This document shows positions 36,730-45,547 of a stretch of DNA of 64,000 nucleotides, piece after piece. The position numbers were made by a program, and so were the translations under genes. Under the pieces are notes generated by a model, which saw nothing but the letters and a program-made list of their open reading frames with translations, did no database searches and was not told the DNA's origin. Each line of letters opens with the position of its first letter. Positions within the stretch are counted from its first letter, which is position 1. The stretch is taken from the NCBI RefSeq assembly GCF_002849855.1, contig NZ_CP018616.1, positions 930,001-994,000 on the forward strand. Reading direction: 5' to 3'. This DNA is from Vibrio azureus (GTDB lineage: Bacteria; Pseudomonadota; Gammaproteobacteria; Enterobacterales; Vibrionaceae).

Positions 36730-38589
36730 ATGATGGATCGACTACGCGAAGGCGTAAACAGCATCGCAGTCAAAATAATCCTTGGAGTTATCATTCTATC
36801 TTTCGTATTTGCTGGTGTAGGTAGCTACATTGTTGGCGGCGGCAACAATGCTGCAGCGAAAGTGGGTAACACAGAGATTGCTCGTGGTGAGTTTGAAATG
36901 GCTTACCAAAACGAGCGTAACCGCATGCAATCACAGTTGGGTGATTATTTCTCTCAAATGCTAGCTAACCCTGAATACGTCGAATCTTTACGTAAGTCAG
37001 TGCTGGATCGTATGATCAACGAGGTCCTGCTTGATCAACAAGCGGAAGCACTTGGACTACGTATTAGTGACCAACAAATTAGGGACTTGATTCTGGAACT
37101 TCCTGAGTTTCAAGTTGATGGCAAGTTTAACCAAGATATTTATCAAGCAACGTTGCGTAGAGTTGGGTACACGCCAGACTCTTTTGCTGAGTATTTGCGT
37201 CGTGATCTTGTTCGTCAACAGCTAGTTAACGCCTTACAGACGAGTGACTTTGCACTACCAGGCGAAGTTCAAGCTGAAGGTAAGCTTTATATCCAAACTC
37301 GTGATATCCGTACGATAACCATCGATTTAGCGAAATACGCAAAAGATGTTAAGTTAACGGATGAAGAGATTCAGACTTTCTATGCCGAGAACCCACAGAA
37401 GTTTACTCGTCCAGAGCAAGTTAAGGTTTCTTACATTGAATTGTCAGCGGCGGCATTGAAAAAGCAAATCAATGTTTCTGATGAAGATGCGAAACAGTAC
37501 TACGATGAGAACCTCGACAAGTACTCAACGGAAGAACAGCGTCGTGTTGCTCATATTCTTATTGAAGGCGAAGATGAAGCAAAAGCTCAAGCCGTTTTGG
37601 ATGAGCTGAACGCTGGTGCTGATTTTGCTACTTTAGCGAAAGAGAAGTCGAATGATTTTGGCAGCGCTGAAAACGGCGGTGATCTTGGCTTCATTGAGCG
37701 TGATGTGATGGATCCTAAATTTGAAGAAGCAGCATTTGCTCTTCAACAAGTGGGAGAGACATCTGGTCTTGTCCAATCAGACTTCGGTTTCCACATCATC
37801 AAGCTAGAAGAATTAAAGGATTCAGTAACCAAACCTTACTCTGAAGTTGCGGCCGAGATTAAACAAGAGCTCGTTGACCAGCAAGCAATTGATCAATTCT
37901 ATGAGTTACAAGGTAAACTGGAAACTGTTGCGTTTGAGTTCCCAGATTCTCTAGAAGATGCTTCAAAAGAAGTTGGGCAAACAGTACAAACGACTGACTT
38001 TATTTCTGAAGTGAATGCGCCTGAGCTACTGAAATCACCTGCGGTCATGCAAGCGATTATGAGTCCAGAAGTTAAAGAAGACGGTCTAAACTCAGAAGCT
38101 ATCGAAGTATCACCAGAGCACATTGTTGTTGTTCGAGTGGAAGACGTTCGTCCTGAAACAGTTTTACCTCTTGAAGAAGTGAAAGCGCAGGTTGTTGCTG
38201 ATCTATCTCGTGATAAAGCGGAAAAAGAAGCAGCGGCATTGGCAACTAAAGTTGTTGATGGTCTTAAACAAGGTGATGAAGCCGTACTCGCAGCCAATAA
38301 ACTGGCTTTCGGAGACATTGAATCAGTTGATCGTCGTGCACCTTTAGCACAAGCGGTATTTGCCATGCCGAAGCCTGTTGACGGTAAGCCAGTTTACGGT
38401 CAAACGAAAGATATGACGGGTAACGTTGTTATTATCCAGCTTGATGAAGTGAAAGCAAAACTAGACACTGCTCTAGAAGAGCAAGTGGCAATGCAAATGC
38501 AACGTACTTCTTCTCAACAAGATCTATCTTCAATCATCAATGCGTTACGTGGAAATACAGAAATTGTTTACTACGCTGTGAGCAACTAG
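36730..38589 (+). CDS. ppiD: Periplasmic chaperone / peptidyl-prolyl isomerase PpiD
   Basis: A 619-aa protein anchored in the inner membrane by one N-terminal segment (IILGVIILSFVFAGVGSYIVGG, about 19-38), with the rest in the periplasm. A SurA_N-like helical region is followed by a parvulin PpiC domain (RVAHILIEGEDEAKAQ through GGDLGFIERD, about 270-325) and a second degenerate C-terminal domain. It assists folding of newly exported proteins near the Sec translocon. The length matches E. coli PpiD (623). GGAGA upstream of 36730 sets the start. Confidence 0.95.
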   Translation: MMDRLREGVNSIAVKIILGVIILSFVFAGVGSYIVGGGNNAAAKVGNTEIARGEFEMAYQNERNRMQSQLGDYFSQMLANPEYVESLRKSVLDRMINEVLLDQQAEALGLRISDQQIRDLILELPEFQVDGKFNQDIYQATLRRVGYTPDSFAEYLRRDLVRQQLVNALQTSDFALPGEVQAEGKLYIQTRDIRTITIDLAKYAKDVKLTDEEIQTFYAENPQKFTRPEQVKVSYIELSAAALKKQINVSDEDAKQYYDENLDKYSTEEQRRVAHILIEGEDEAKAQAVLDELNAGADFATLAKEKSNDFGSAENGGDLGFIERDVMDPKFEEAAFALQQVGETSGLVQSDFGFHIIKLEELKDSVTKPYSEVAAEIKQELVDQQAIDQFYELQGKLETVAFEFPDSLEDASKEVGQTVQTTDFISEVNAPELLKSPAVMQAIMSPEVKEDGLNSEAIEVSPEHIVVVRVEDVRPETVLPLEEVKAQVVADLSRDKAEKEAAALATKVVDGLKQGDEAVLAANKLAFGDIESVDRRAPLAQAVFAMPKPVDGKPVYGQTKDMTGNVVIIQLDEVKAKLDTALEEQVAMQMQRTSSQQDLSSIINALRGNTEIVYYAVSN

Positions 38590-38621
38590 TCATTAATTAT
38601 GTAATTAAGATGTTTGATAAG

Positions 38622-38650
38622 ACGGGCCGCATTCGCGGTCCGTTTCATTT
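38622..38650 (+). terminator. Terminator after ppiD
   Basis: ACGGGCCGC (38622-38630) and GCGGTCCGT (38635-38643) form a GC-rich stem with one non-Watson-Crick pair and a 4-base loop, followed by TTCATTT. Confidence 0.7.
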
Positions 38651-38829
38651 CTATCTCAAATCACTTTTACCTTTAGTCAGGTGTACTTAGAGTAATCTTT
38701 GTCATTTTATGCAGGTTTTTATGCCTTTCTCTTTCTTAGAATGGCCGAAACATAGACTGAAGATGACATTAACAGGGAATACATTAATTCAATGACTTAT
38801 AGTCAACTACTCAAAGGAAGCTTTTTGAA

Positions 38830-39135
38830 ATGAAATGGATATTAATGGCATGTGTAGCCTTCTTTTCATCAATAGGACTTGCTGCTGAAAGCGAAAGTAA
38901 TTCGACAGCGTCTAATAATGGTAAGTACGAAGGTATTGAGATTACCGTAAATGTAAATACAGCATCTGCGGAAGAAATTGCCACTCTATTAAAAGGCATT
39001 GGTGAAAAGAAAGCTCAGGAGATTGTTGATTATCGCAATGAGTTTGGGCCTTTTAAAGCTGCAGCGGATCTGACCAATGTGAAAGGCATCGGTGCAGCGA
39101 CGATCAAGAAAAACGAAGGGCGAATCCTTCTTTAA
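38830..39135 (+). CDS. ComEA-like exported helix-hairpin-helix protein
   Basis: A 101-aa protein with a signal peptide (residues about 1-19, MKWILMACVAFFSSIGLAA) and a short Ser/Asn-rich linker. A tandem helix-hairpin-helix domain of the ComEA type follows: VNVNTASAEEIATLLKGIG, then KAQEIVDYR and VKGIGAATIKKNEGRI. Such proteins bind DNA in the periplasm; in Vibrio a ComEA pulls transforming DNA across the outer membrane. This one, downstream of ppiD, is of the short YbaV type and may be a paralogue rather than the main competence factor. GGAAG precedes the ATG. Confidence 0.88.
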   Translation: MKWILMACVAFFSSIGLAAESESNSTASNNGKYEGIEITVNVNTASAEEIATLLKGIGEKKAQEIVDYRNEFGPFKAAADLTNVKGIGAATIKKNEGRILL

Positions 39136-39169
39136 TCTTTGTCTATTATAGATAGACTTGATGAGTAAC

Positions 39170-39230
39170 ATACCCAAGGGAACTTTAAAGCCTTTTTCAT
39201 GGGAGCTTTATAGGGGCTTGGGTATTTTTT
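39170..39230 (+). terminator. Terminator built from repeat-like ends
   Basis: ATACCCAAG (39170-39178) pairs perfectly with CTTGGGTAT (39217-39225). An inner TTTAAAGC/GCTTTATA stem and six T residues complete it. The outer arms are the same sequence as the ends of the dispersed repeats, so this terminator may derive from one. Confidence 0.75.
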
Positions 39231-39247
39231 CTTTTAACCAATACTTT

Positions 39248-39799
39248 TTAACCAAAAATATGGCGGCGTGTGACTTTTTCTAGCAAAGCCATACCCAATC
39301 CACCCATCGCACCGGATAAGTGCGCCTCAATAGCCACATCAGCACTGATGAGTTCGGTGGTACTGACCGATGGGCCGAAGCATTGTTCCCATGCCACTTT
39401 GGCAATGAGTGCTCCAACTAGAAAAATACTGCTTTTTCTACCAGCAAACACTTCTTTTAACGCCCAGTAACCAAATAATCCGTGTAGAACCCCTGATAAG
39501 CCAACATAGATAGATAAAGTGGTGAACAAATTAAAAAATCCAACAATGGCACAAAGCGTGATGAAAACTATGGTAAAATTACGCGAGGTTGGCCGAAAGA
39601 AAAACGCAATTATCCAAAGTGCAGCGATGTTTACTGCCAAGTGGGCGAGGTTGGTATGGGTGAGGTTTCCTGTTACGATTCGCCACCACTCTCCATGATG
39701 GATGTGATCAAGGTGCCATTCACTCCAGCTTGTCATGGGTTCAAATTGCAGTATTAAGCAGATAACGCTGAGTAGGCTCAGCACAATATAAAGGCTCAC
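39248..39799 (-). CDS. rrtA: Rhombosortase
   Basis: A 183-aa rhomboid-family intramembrane serine protease with about six hydrophobic segments. It matches the rhombosortase subfamily: HHGEWWRIVTGNLTHTNLAHLAVN (about 33-56), the catalytic Ser in VGLSGVLHGLFGYWA and the catalytic His in EAHLSGAMGGLG near the C-terminus. Rhombosortases cleave the C-terminal GlyGly-CTERM tail of secreted proteins in vibrios and related bacteria; no GlyGly-CTERM substrate is evident in this window. The GTG start at 39799 is only 3 bp from the start of the divergent tapT gene. The next internal Met would remove the first membrane segment, so the GTG is preferred. Confidence 0.88.
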   Translation of the reverse strand: MSLYIVLSLLSVICLILQFEPMTSWSEWHLDHIHHGEWWRIVTGNLTHTNLAHLAVNIAALWIIAFFFRPTSRNFTIVFITLCAIVGFFNLFTTLSIYVGLSGVLHGLFGYWALKEVFAGRKSSIFLVGALIAKVAWEQCFGPSVSTTELISADVAIEAHLSGAMGGLGMALLEKVTRRHIFG

Positions 39800-39802
39800 T
39801 TA

Positions 39803-40417
39803 ATGTCTCGTTATTGTTCTCAATGTGGCAAATCACATAAGTCGTGTATTTGTCAGTGGATTGTCCCCCTTGCTAATCAGGTGGAACTTATCATTCTTCA
39901 GCATATCAGTGAAGAAAACCGGCCACTTGGTACCGCAAGGATCTTAAACCTAAGTTTAAATCATTGTACCTGCATAGTGGGAGAAGATTTTTCTGATGAT
40001 TCGGTGCTGAACGTGTTATTAGCAGACTCGGATTATCAGCATATGATTTTATACCCATCGGAAAGATCAATTTGCCTCTCGCAATGGAATCAAACGAAAA
40101 AGACAGCAAACAAAAAAGTGCGCTTAATCTTATTAGATGGCACATGGAAGAAAGCCTATAAAATGTGGCAGCTTTCAACCAATTTACATTCCATTCCGAC
40201 GGTTGGGTTGCCTGTTGATTTGAAAGGCCATTATACGATTCGTAAAGCACCGACAGAAAATAGTCTTTCTACCGTAGAGGCGGGCTATCATGCATTGGGT
40301 CTGCTTGAGCCTAATCAGGATTTTTCGCCATTAATGAATGCCTTCGAAAAAATGATTGAATTTCAAATCTCTCAAATGCCACCAGGTGTTTTTGAGCGTA
40401 ATTATCTCAAAGGTTAA
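39803..40417 (+). CDS. tapT: tRNA-uridine aminocarboxypropyltransferase (DTW domain)
   Basis: A 204-aa DTW-domain enzyme (YfiP-type) that forms 3-(3-amino-3-carboxypropyl)uridine in the variable loop of certain tRNAs, using S-adenosylmethionine. The N-terminal zinc-like cluster has Cys5, Cys8, Cys15 and Cys17 (MSRYCSQCGKSHKSCIC). The family block LILLDGTWKKAYKMW and the later TIRKAPTENSLSTVEA are present. AAAGG precedes the ATG at 39803 inside the start region of the divergent rhombosortase gene. Confidence 0.9.
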   Translation: MSRYCSQCGKSHKSCICQWIVPLANQVELIILQHISEENRPLGTARILNLSLNHCTCIVGEDFSDDSVLNVLLADSDYQHMILYPSERSICLSQWNQTKKTANKKVRLILLDGTWKKAYKMWQLSTNLHSIPTVGLPVDLKGHYTIRKAPTENSLSTVEAGYHALGLLEPNQDFSPLMNAFEKMIEFQISQMPPGVFERNYLKG

Positions 40418-40490
40418 CGTTATTTGTTAACGATTCTCCAATGTAGAACCAAGATATCTTCGAATCATCGCCGCGCCTGAGAGCTAAGGT

Positions 40491-40544
40491 TATCTCGCTG
40501 AACACAGCACTTTGAGGTTATTTGGGTATCAATACTCAAATAAC
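40491..40544 (+). repeat. Dispersed repeat, copy D, with hairpin
   Basis: A degraded core (CTGAACACAGCACTTTGAGG) is followed by GTTATTTGGGTAT at 40517-40529. ATACTCAAATAAC at 40532-40544 pairs with it at 12 of 13 positions across a 2-base loop. It is located between tapT and the convergent dGTPase gene. Confidence 0.65.
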
Positions 40545-40662
40545 CATTATTGAAGAGTTTCTGAAAATGGCCGTTTAATACTCAGCCTAGGTATGTCCAG
40601 TCGTGCTTATAAAGCTTTTGTAATAAAACTGTTTCTACGAAACTATTGCTGTAAAACTGTGA

Positions 40663-41985
40663 TTATAAAATGATGGAAGAAAATAACTGACGATGAAATC
40701 TTTGGGCATGACCATCAGTCATCGAGGAAATATAGTCAGCAATCACTCGCATTTTTTGGCTTTTATTATTTGCCTGTTGCCAGGTTTGTTGTGTTTGTTC
40801 AGGTAATAAACGTTCAGGGTCCGCACTGAGTGCTTCAAATAAATCCATGATGATCTGCTGTCCTTTATACTCCATAACCTGAACAGGATGAACTTGGATA
40901 ACGTACTGGTTTACAAAGTGTTTCAGAATATCGAGGGCTTTGTTCATGGCCGGAGACAACTGAGCGTTCCAAGACAGCATTGGGCTATCAAAGTTGGCTG
41001 ACGTTGGTTGAATAGAAATACTAGTGAGTAACGCATTCACCATCCCACCAATGGCATCCTTCCGTTGGTGATGTTGGCCACTGAATAACATTGCGCCAAG
41101 AGAGTCGCAATGCGCTTCAAACCATACATCACCACAGCAGGCTAGCTTCGACGCTGCGCCCTCTTGCCATTGTTGCTGGGTAACCATGCCTAAAACAATC
41201 GCATCTTCTAAATCATGGACACCATAAGCGATGTCATCAGCCAGTTCCATAATTGAGCAATCTAAAGACTTAAAGCGTGTCTTATGGTGCTTCATGGGGC
41301 TATCAGAGTGTTGGCGCATCTGACCAAGTAACGTTTGGTCATTATCAGACAGAGGTTCGGTGACCCAATCAAATAGGGCTTTATCACAGTCGTAGATGCC
41401 CTTGGCAGGGCTCCAATCTTTGGCTTTCAACTGGCGTTGGTGTTCAACAGGTTTGGGCTGATGAACTGCTCGGGTCTGACTGAGTAAGGCGGGGTATTTG
41501 ATTAGGCCAAGTAAGGTACGCCGTGACAGATTCATGCCAAAGTGTTCGGTATAAGGCTCTAATTTTGTCACAATTCGGAAGGTTTGAGCATTGCCCTCAA
41601 AGCCACCATCCGAACGCATCATGTAATTTAGAGCGATTTCACCACCATGACCATAAGGAGGATGCCCAATATCGTGGGCGAGGCAGATTGAATCGATTAA
41701 ACTGTCTGACGGCAGTAGAGGGACAAAATCGGGCTGTTTTTTCTTCAATTGGGCGACAATACCCGTGCCAAGTTGTGCCGCTTCTAAAGAGTGAGTTAGG
41801 CGTGAACGATGAAAGTCTTCCAAGCTATTACCATGGACTTGGGTTTTGGCTTGTAAACGACGAAAAGCCGCAGAATGGAGGATCCTCGCGCGGTCTCTCT
41901 GGAATGGACTGCGATGATCGTCACGGCGAATTTTATGTTCATCATCATGGCGTTCCTGCCATACGGGATCTAATTCAAACGACAC
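40663..41985 (-). CDS. dGTPase-like dNTP triphosphohydrolase
   Basis: A 440-aa HD-domain protein of the Dgt family, which hydrolyses dGTP or other dNTPs to the nucleoside and triphosphate. Motifs: FQRDRARILHSAAFRRLQAKTQV (N-terminal signature), SRLTHSLEAAQLG, CLAHDIGHPPYGHGGE (the HD metal site) and LADDIAYGVHDLEDA. This is the shorter dGTPase-like group rather than the E. coli Dgt type. It lies upstream of yfbR on the same strand, 99 bp apart; both act on deoxynucleotides. Relatives contribute to anti-phage dNTP depletion in some bacteria, but a housekeeping role is likelier here. Confidence 0.92.
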   Translation of the reverse strand: MSFELDPVWQERHDDEHKIRRDDHRSPFQRDRARILHSAAFRRLQAKTQVHGNSLEDFHRSRLTHSLEAAQLGTGIVAQLKKKQPDFVPLLPSDSLIDSICLAHDIGHPPYGHGGEIALNYMMRSDGGFEGNAQTFRIVTKLEPYTEHFGMNLSRRTLLGLIKYPALLSQTRAVHQPKPVEHQRQLKAKDWSPAKGIYDCDKALFDWVTEPLSDNDQTLLGQMRQHSDSPMKHHKTRFKSLDCSIMELADDIAYGVHDLEDAIVLGMVTQQQWQEGAASKLACCGDVWFEAHCDSLGAMLFSGQHHQRKDAIGGMVNALLTSISIQPTSANFDSPMLSWNAQLSPAMNKALDILKHFVNQYVIQVHPVQVMEYKGQQIIMDLFEALSADPERLLPEQTQQTWQQANNKSQKMRVIADYISSMTDGHAQRFHRQLFSSIIL

Positions 41986-42084
41986 GTTATTCTCCAGTAC
42001 TTAAACAATATCTGATTTTTGACTTTTGATTATTCACTATTGATAGTCGAACATTTCTAAACCCTTAGGAAAAGTCAACGCTCT

Positions 42085-42669
42085 TTAACTGATTTCATCG
42101 AGGGAAAGCTCAAAACTTGATGCAAAGGTCTGTAAGAAGTAGCTCATTTCAGGGGTTTTACCTTGCTCTAAAGTTACATCAAGTCGCTTTTTGGCCAAAG
42201 CAAACTCGTGGTTACCAGTACTGAGTTCTTCAAGGCATTTTAGATAAGCACAAATGGAGTCGGCTTGTTTCACTATTTTGGCGTCATCTGGGTGAGCAGA
42301 ATCTGAGAGAAGATAAGGTTCGAAATCTTGCTGAAATTCTTCGGGGAGCATCGATAGCAGTTTTTGCTCTGCGGCAGATTCTATTTTTTTGTACTCTTTG
42401 GCTATGTCTGGGTTGTAATATTTGACGGGTGTGGGCATATCACCAGTCAATACTTCGCTTGAATCATGGTACATAGCGAGGAGAGCAATACGTTCTGGAT
42501 TGAGTTTACCGCCAAACTTTTTATTTTTAATCAGTGCGAGAGCATGAGCGACAAAAGCAACTTGCAAGCTGTGCTCGGACACATTTTCTGAGGAAACGGA
42601 GCGCATTAATGGCCAACGTTGGATCAGCTTCATTCTGGCTAAATGCGCAAAAAAGTGACTTTCTTTCAT
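42085..42669 (-). CDS. yfbR: 5'-deoxynucleotidase YfbR
   Basis: A 194-aa HD-domain phosphatase that removes the phosphate from deoxyribonucleoside 5'-monophosphates. The metal-binding residues lie in [14 protein letters not shown] and [19 protein letters not shown], as in E. coli YfbR (199 aa). The frame opens further upstream, but the ATG at 42669 ([13 protein letters not shown]) has GGAGG seven bases before it and matches the family. It lies between alaA (upstream, same strand) and the dGTPase-like gene. Confidence 0.94.
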   Translation of the reverse strand: MKESHFFAHLARMKLIQRWPLMRSVSSENVSEHSLQVAFVAHALALIKNKKFGGKLNPERIALLAMYHDSSEVLTGDMPTPVKYYNPDIAKEYKKIESAAEQKLLSMLPEEFQQDFEPYLLSDSAHPDDAKIVKQADSICAYLKCLEELSTGNHEFALAKKRLDVTLEQGKTPEMSYFLQTFASSFELSLDEIS

Positions 42670-42746
42670 GTTACCTCCAACTCTCATTCATGTCTTTAAA
42701 TCGCCGTGACATGTGTTTATGTGGCTTAATAGCCTCAACGAGTAAT

Positions 42747-42773
42747 TAAAAAAGGGACTCAAGTTGAGTCCCT
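42747..42773 (-). terminator. Terminator after alaA
   Basis: On the minus strand AGGGACTCAA pairs with TTGAGTCCCT with almost no loop and is followed by six T residues. It ends alaA transcription about 30 bp after the stop. Confidence 0.85.
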
Positions 42774-42802
42774 ATAAGCATATGAAAGATCGGGCTTGAT
42801 TA

Positions 42803-44017
42803 CTACTGACGGTAAGTTGATAAGAAACGTTCGAATCGACCGATCGCCACTTCTAGGTCTTCGACATGTGGTAAAGTCACGATACGGAAGTGGTCTGGTT
42901 TTGGCCAATTAAAGCCAGAGCCTTGAACTAAGAGCACTTTTTCTTGTTTTAAAAAGTCTAAGATCATCTGCTGGTCATCTTTGATATTGTACATTTTTGT
43001 ATCAATCTTAGGGAACAGATACATCGCTCCCTTAGGCTTAACACATGAGATACCAGGAATCTGAGTGATCAGCTCATAAGCTCGGTTACGTTGTTCGAGC
43101 AAACGTCCACCGGGCAAAATTAATTCATTGATACTTTGGTAGCCCCCAAGAGCGGTCTGAATCGCATGCTGCATGGGAACATTGGCACACAAACGCATCG
43201 AAGAGAGCAATTCTAGACCGCTGATATAGCCTTGTGCTTGATGTTTTGGACCCGTAAGGAACATCCAGCCACCACGGAAGCCACAAACACGATACGCTTT
43301 AGACAGGCCATTAAAAGTAACGACTAAGACGTCTTCAGTGAGCGTTGCTATAGAAGTGTGAGTTGCGCCATCGTAAAGTACTTTGTCATAAATCTCATCG
43401 GCGAAAATGATCAGTTTATGTTGGCGTGCAATCTCAATGACCTCAAGTAGGAAATCTCGGCTGTATACCGCGCCAGTAGGGTTGTTAGGGTTGATCAGAA
43501 CAATACCACGTGTTTTGGGCGTGATTTTTTTCTTAATATCGTCGAGGTCTGGATACCAATCTGAGCTTTCATCACAAATATAGTGGACAGGGGTACCACC
43601 AGACAGTGCAACCGAGGCGGTCCAAAGTGGATAGTCGGGAGCAGGAATGAGCAGCTCATCACCATTATTTAATAGTGCTTGCATCGCCATGACGATCAAC
43701 TCGGAAACGCCATTACCAATATAGACGTCTTCCACATCAAGAGATCGCAGACCTTTGCGTTGGTAATGTTGTACGACAGCTTTACGTGCCGAGTAAATGC
43801 CTTTGGAATCACAGTAACCTTGAGACGTTGGCAAGTTGCGGATTACATCGACGAGAATCTCATCTGGAGCGTCAAAGCCAAAAGGGGCTGGGTTACCAAT
43901 ATTGAGCTTTAGGATTTTATGCCCCTCTTCTTCCATACGTTTAGCATGTTTAAGTACAGGCCCCCTAATGTCGTAGCAGACATTGTCGAGTTTGGACGAC
44001 ATCCCGATATTTTCCAT
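42803..44017 (-). CDS. alaA: Alanine-synthesising aminotransferase AlaA
   Basis: A 404-aa fold-type I pyridoxal-phosphate aminotransferase, the length of E. coli AlaA (405), which makes alanine from pyruvate and glutamate. Visible motifs are LKLNIGNPAPFGF, QGYCDSKGIYSARKAV, LINPNNPTGAVYS, FADEIYDKVLYDG and the cofactor lysine in FNGLSKAYRVCGFRGGWM. A terminator follows directly. Confidence 0.93.
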   Translation of the reverse strand: MENIGMSSKLDNVCYDIRGPVLKHAKRMEEEGHKILKLNIGNPAPFGFDAPDEILVDVIRNLPTSQGYCDSKGIYSARKAVVQHYQRKGLRSLDVEDVYIGNGVSELIVMAMQALLNNGDELLIPAPDYPLWTASVALSGGTPVHYICDESSDWYPDLDDIKKKITPKTRGIVLINPNNPTGAVYSRDFLLEVIEIARQHKLIIFADEIYDKVLYDGATHTSIATLTEDVLVVTFNGLSKAYRVCGFRGGWMFLTGPKHQAQGYISGLELLSSMRLCANVPMQHAIQTALGGYQSINELILPGGRLLEQRNRAYELITQIPGISCVKPKGAMYLFPKIDTKMYNIKDDQQMILDFLKQEKVLLVQGSGFNWPKPDHFRIVTLPHVEDLEVAIGRFERFLSTYRQ

Positions 44018-44233
44018 TGGTCGATTCCTAAATATTCATTTGTATCTTTCTTAACGTACCGTAGATTCAATATTTTTAGAATAAAAATCTACAAATTATC
44101 CCTCTAGTGTCTATATTTTATTCGCTCTTAAAAAAGCGTTTTACAAAAAATGCCAAGTAACCTTGATTTTTGTAAGGTCTAAAATTAGAGTAGCCACCAT
44201 TACTTATTTACCCTCACAAATATAGAGGTTAAT

Positions 44234-45547
44234 TTGTCATCATTTGATCAGGTCGTACAGTCTCTTATTCAGCGCATTGAAGTCGCAGACGATGAGATAA
44301 CACGCATTGTCGAGAGCATGAATGAGCCGCCATGTTTTGAACTTCTAGATTGGTTAGAAGCACAGCCGCTGTTCCCTAAATTCTACTGGCAATCACGTAA
44401 CTCCTATGAAGAGGTCGTGGCATTAGGTCAGCATCATACGTTTGATGAGCCTGGTCCAGCTTATGCCATGCTCAGTTCTGGGCAGCGAGTGTGGGGTGGG
44501 TGTGGGTTTGATCATCTAAAAACACAATCTAATCTTAATCAGTCGGCCTGGTTTTTTTTACCGAAAATTGAATTGATTCGACGCCAAAATCGTTGGTCTT
44601 TAGCGGTAAACTTGTCAGGGGATAATGCGAGTACTATTGAGGATCTACGTCAGCTCATCGCTGATGTAACGGAGCTGACTGCTGTGAACACATCGATTTG
44701 TTCGATTAAGCATTCTCCTAATCGATTTGAATGGCAAAGATTGGTTGAACAAGCCCTAGCTGAGATTGGTCAGCATCAGTTTAAAAAAGTGGTATTAGCT
44801 CGCCAATCTACTCTCAAATTGGATTCCTCTCTCAGCGCGGCTCAGCTGTTGAAATCAAGCACCATACATAATCATGATAGCTTCCATTTCTTACTCAGTT
44901 TGAACCGTCAGCAGAGCTTTATTGGTTCCACACCTGAACGGCTTTATTCTCGTGTGGGTCGTACTTTAAAGACTGAAGCGTTGGCAGGAACGGTCGGTCG
45001 TGGTGACAACGCAGCGCAAGACAATGCTTTTGCGAATTGGTTAACCCAAGATGTTAAAAACCTAAAAGAAAATCAGTATGTTGTTGACGATATCGTAGAG
45101 AGTTTATCTCCTTATATCGAGACTATTGATGTCGAGTCAAACCCAAGTTTGGTGCGCTTAAAGCAAGTGCAGCACCTAAGGCGACGCATTGAAGTCACGC
45201 TGAAGCCCGAAATTAATGGTGTTCAATTACTCGCAGCATTACAGCCAACGGCAGCAGTGGCAGGTTTACCTCGTCAATCCTCCATGCAATTTATTTTAAA
45301 TAACGAACCTTTTTCTCGTGGTTGGTATGCGGGCTCCATCGGTTATCTTAGTCATGAGTCTGCACAATTTTGTGTGGCAATCAGAAGTGCTTTGGTCATG
45401 GAGGGTAGCGTACAATTATTTGCTGGAGCTGGGATTGTTCCGGGTTCTATTGCAGAACAAGAGTGGGCAGAATTAGAGAAAAAAACGTCTACATTACTGA
45501 CTCTTATTTCAGAATCTACGTCAGCTAGGGAATACCATGAAAGCTGA
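44234..45547 (+). CDS. menF: Menaquinone-specific isochorismate synthase
   Basis: A 437-aa enzyme converting chorismate to isochorismate for menaquinone. C-terminal chorismate-binding motifs are present: KKVVLARQSTL, FIGSTPERLYSRVG, LKTEALAGTVGRG, LQPTAAVAGLPR, EPFSRGWYAGSIGY and FAGAGIVPGS. It begins at a TTG (44234) with AGAGGT seven bases upstream; no ATG is well placed. It heads the men operon and overlaps menD by 11 bases. It is the second isochorismate synthase in this window; the other (10806) serves the siderophore. Confidence 0.94.
   Translation: MSSFDQVVQSLIQRIEVADDEITRIVESMNEPPCFELLDWLEAQPLFPKFYWQSRNSYEEVVALGQHHTFDEPGPAYAMLSSGQRVWGGCGFDHLKTQSNLNQSAWFFLPKIELIRRQNRWSLAVNLSGDNASTIEDLRQLIADVTELTAVNTSICSIKHSPNRFEWQRLVEQALAEIGQHQFKKVVLARQSTLKLDSSLSAAQLLKSSTIHNHDSFHFLLSLNRQQSFIGSTPERLYSRVGRTLKTEALAGTVGRGDNAAQDNAFANWLTQDVKNLKENQYVVDDIVESLSPYIETIDVESNPSLVRLKQVQHLRRRIEVTLKPEINGVQLLAALQPTAAVAGLPRQSSMQFILNNEPFSRGWYAGSIGYLSHESAQFCVAIRSALVMEGSVQLFAGAGIVPGSIAEQEWAELEKKTSTLLTLISESTSAREYHES

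Noticed and set aside
37899..38366. 155-aa antisense frame within ppiD
   Set aside because: Same explanation as for clpX: Ser/Thr-rich reverse reading of a biased gene.
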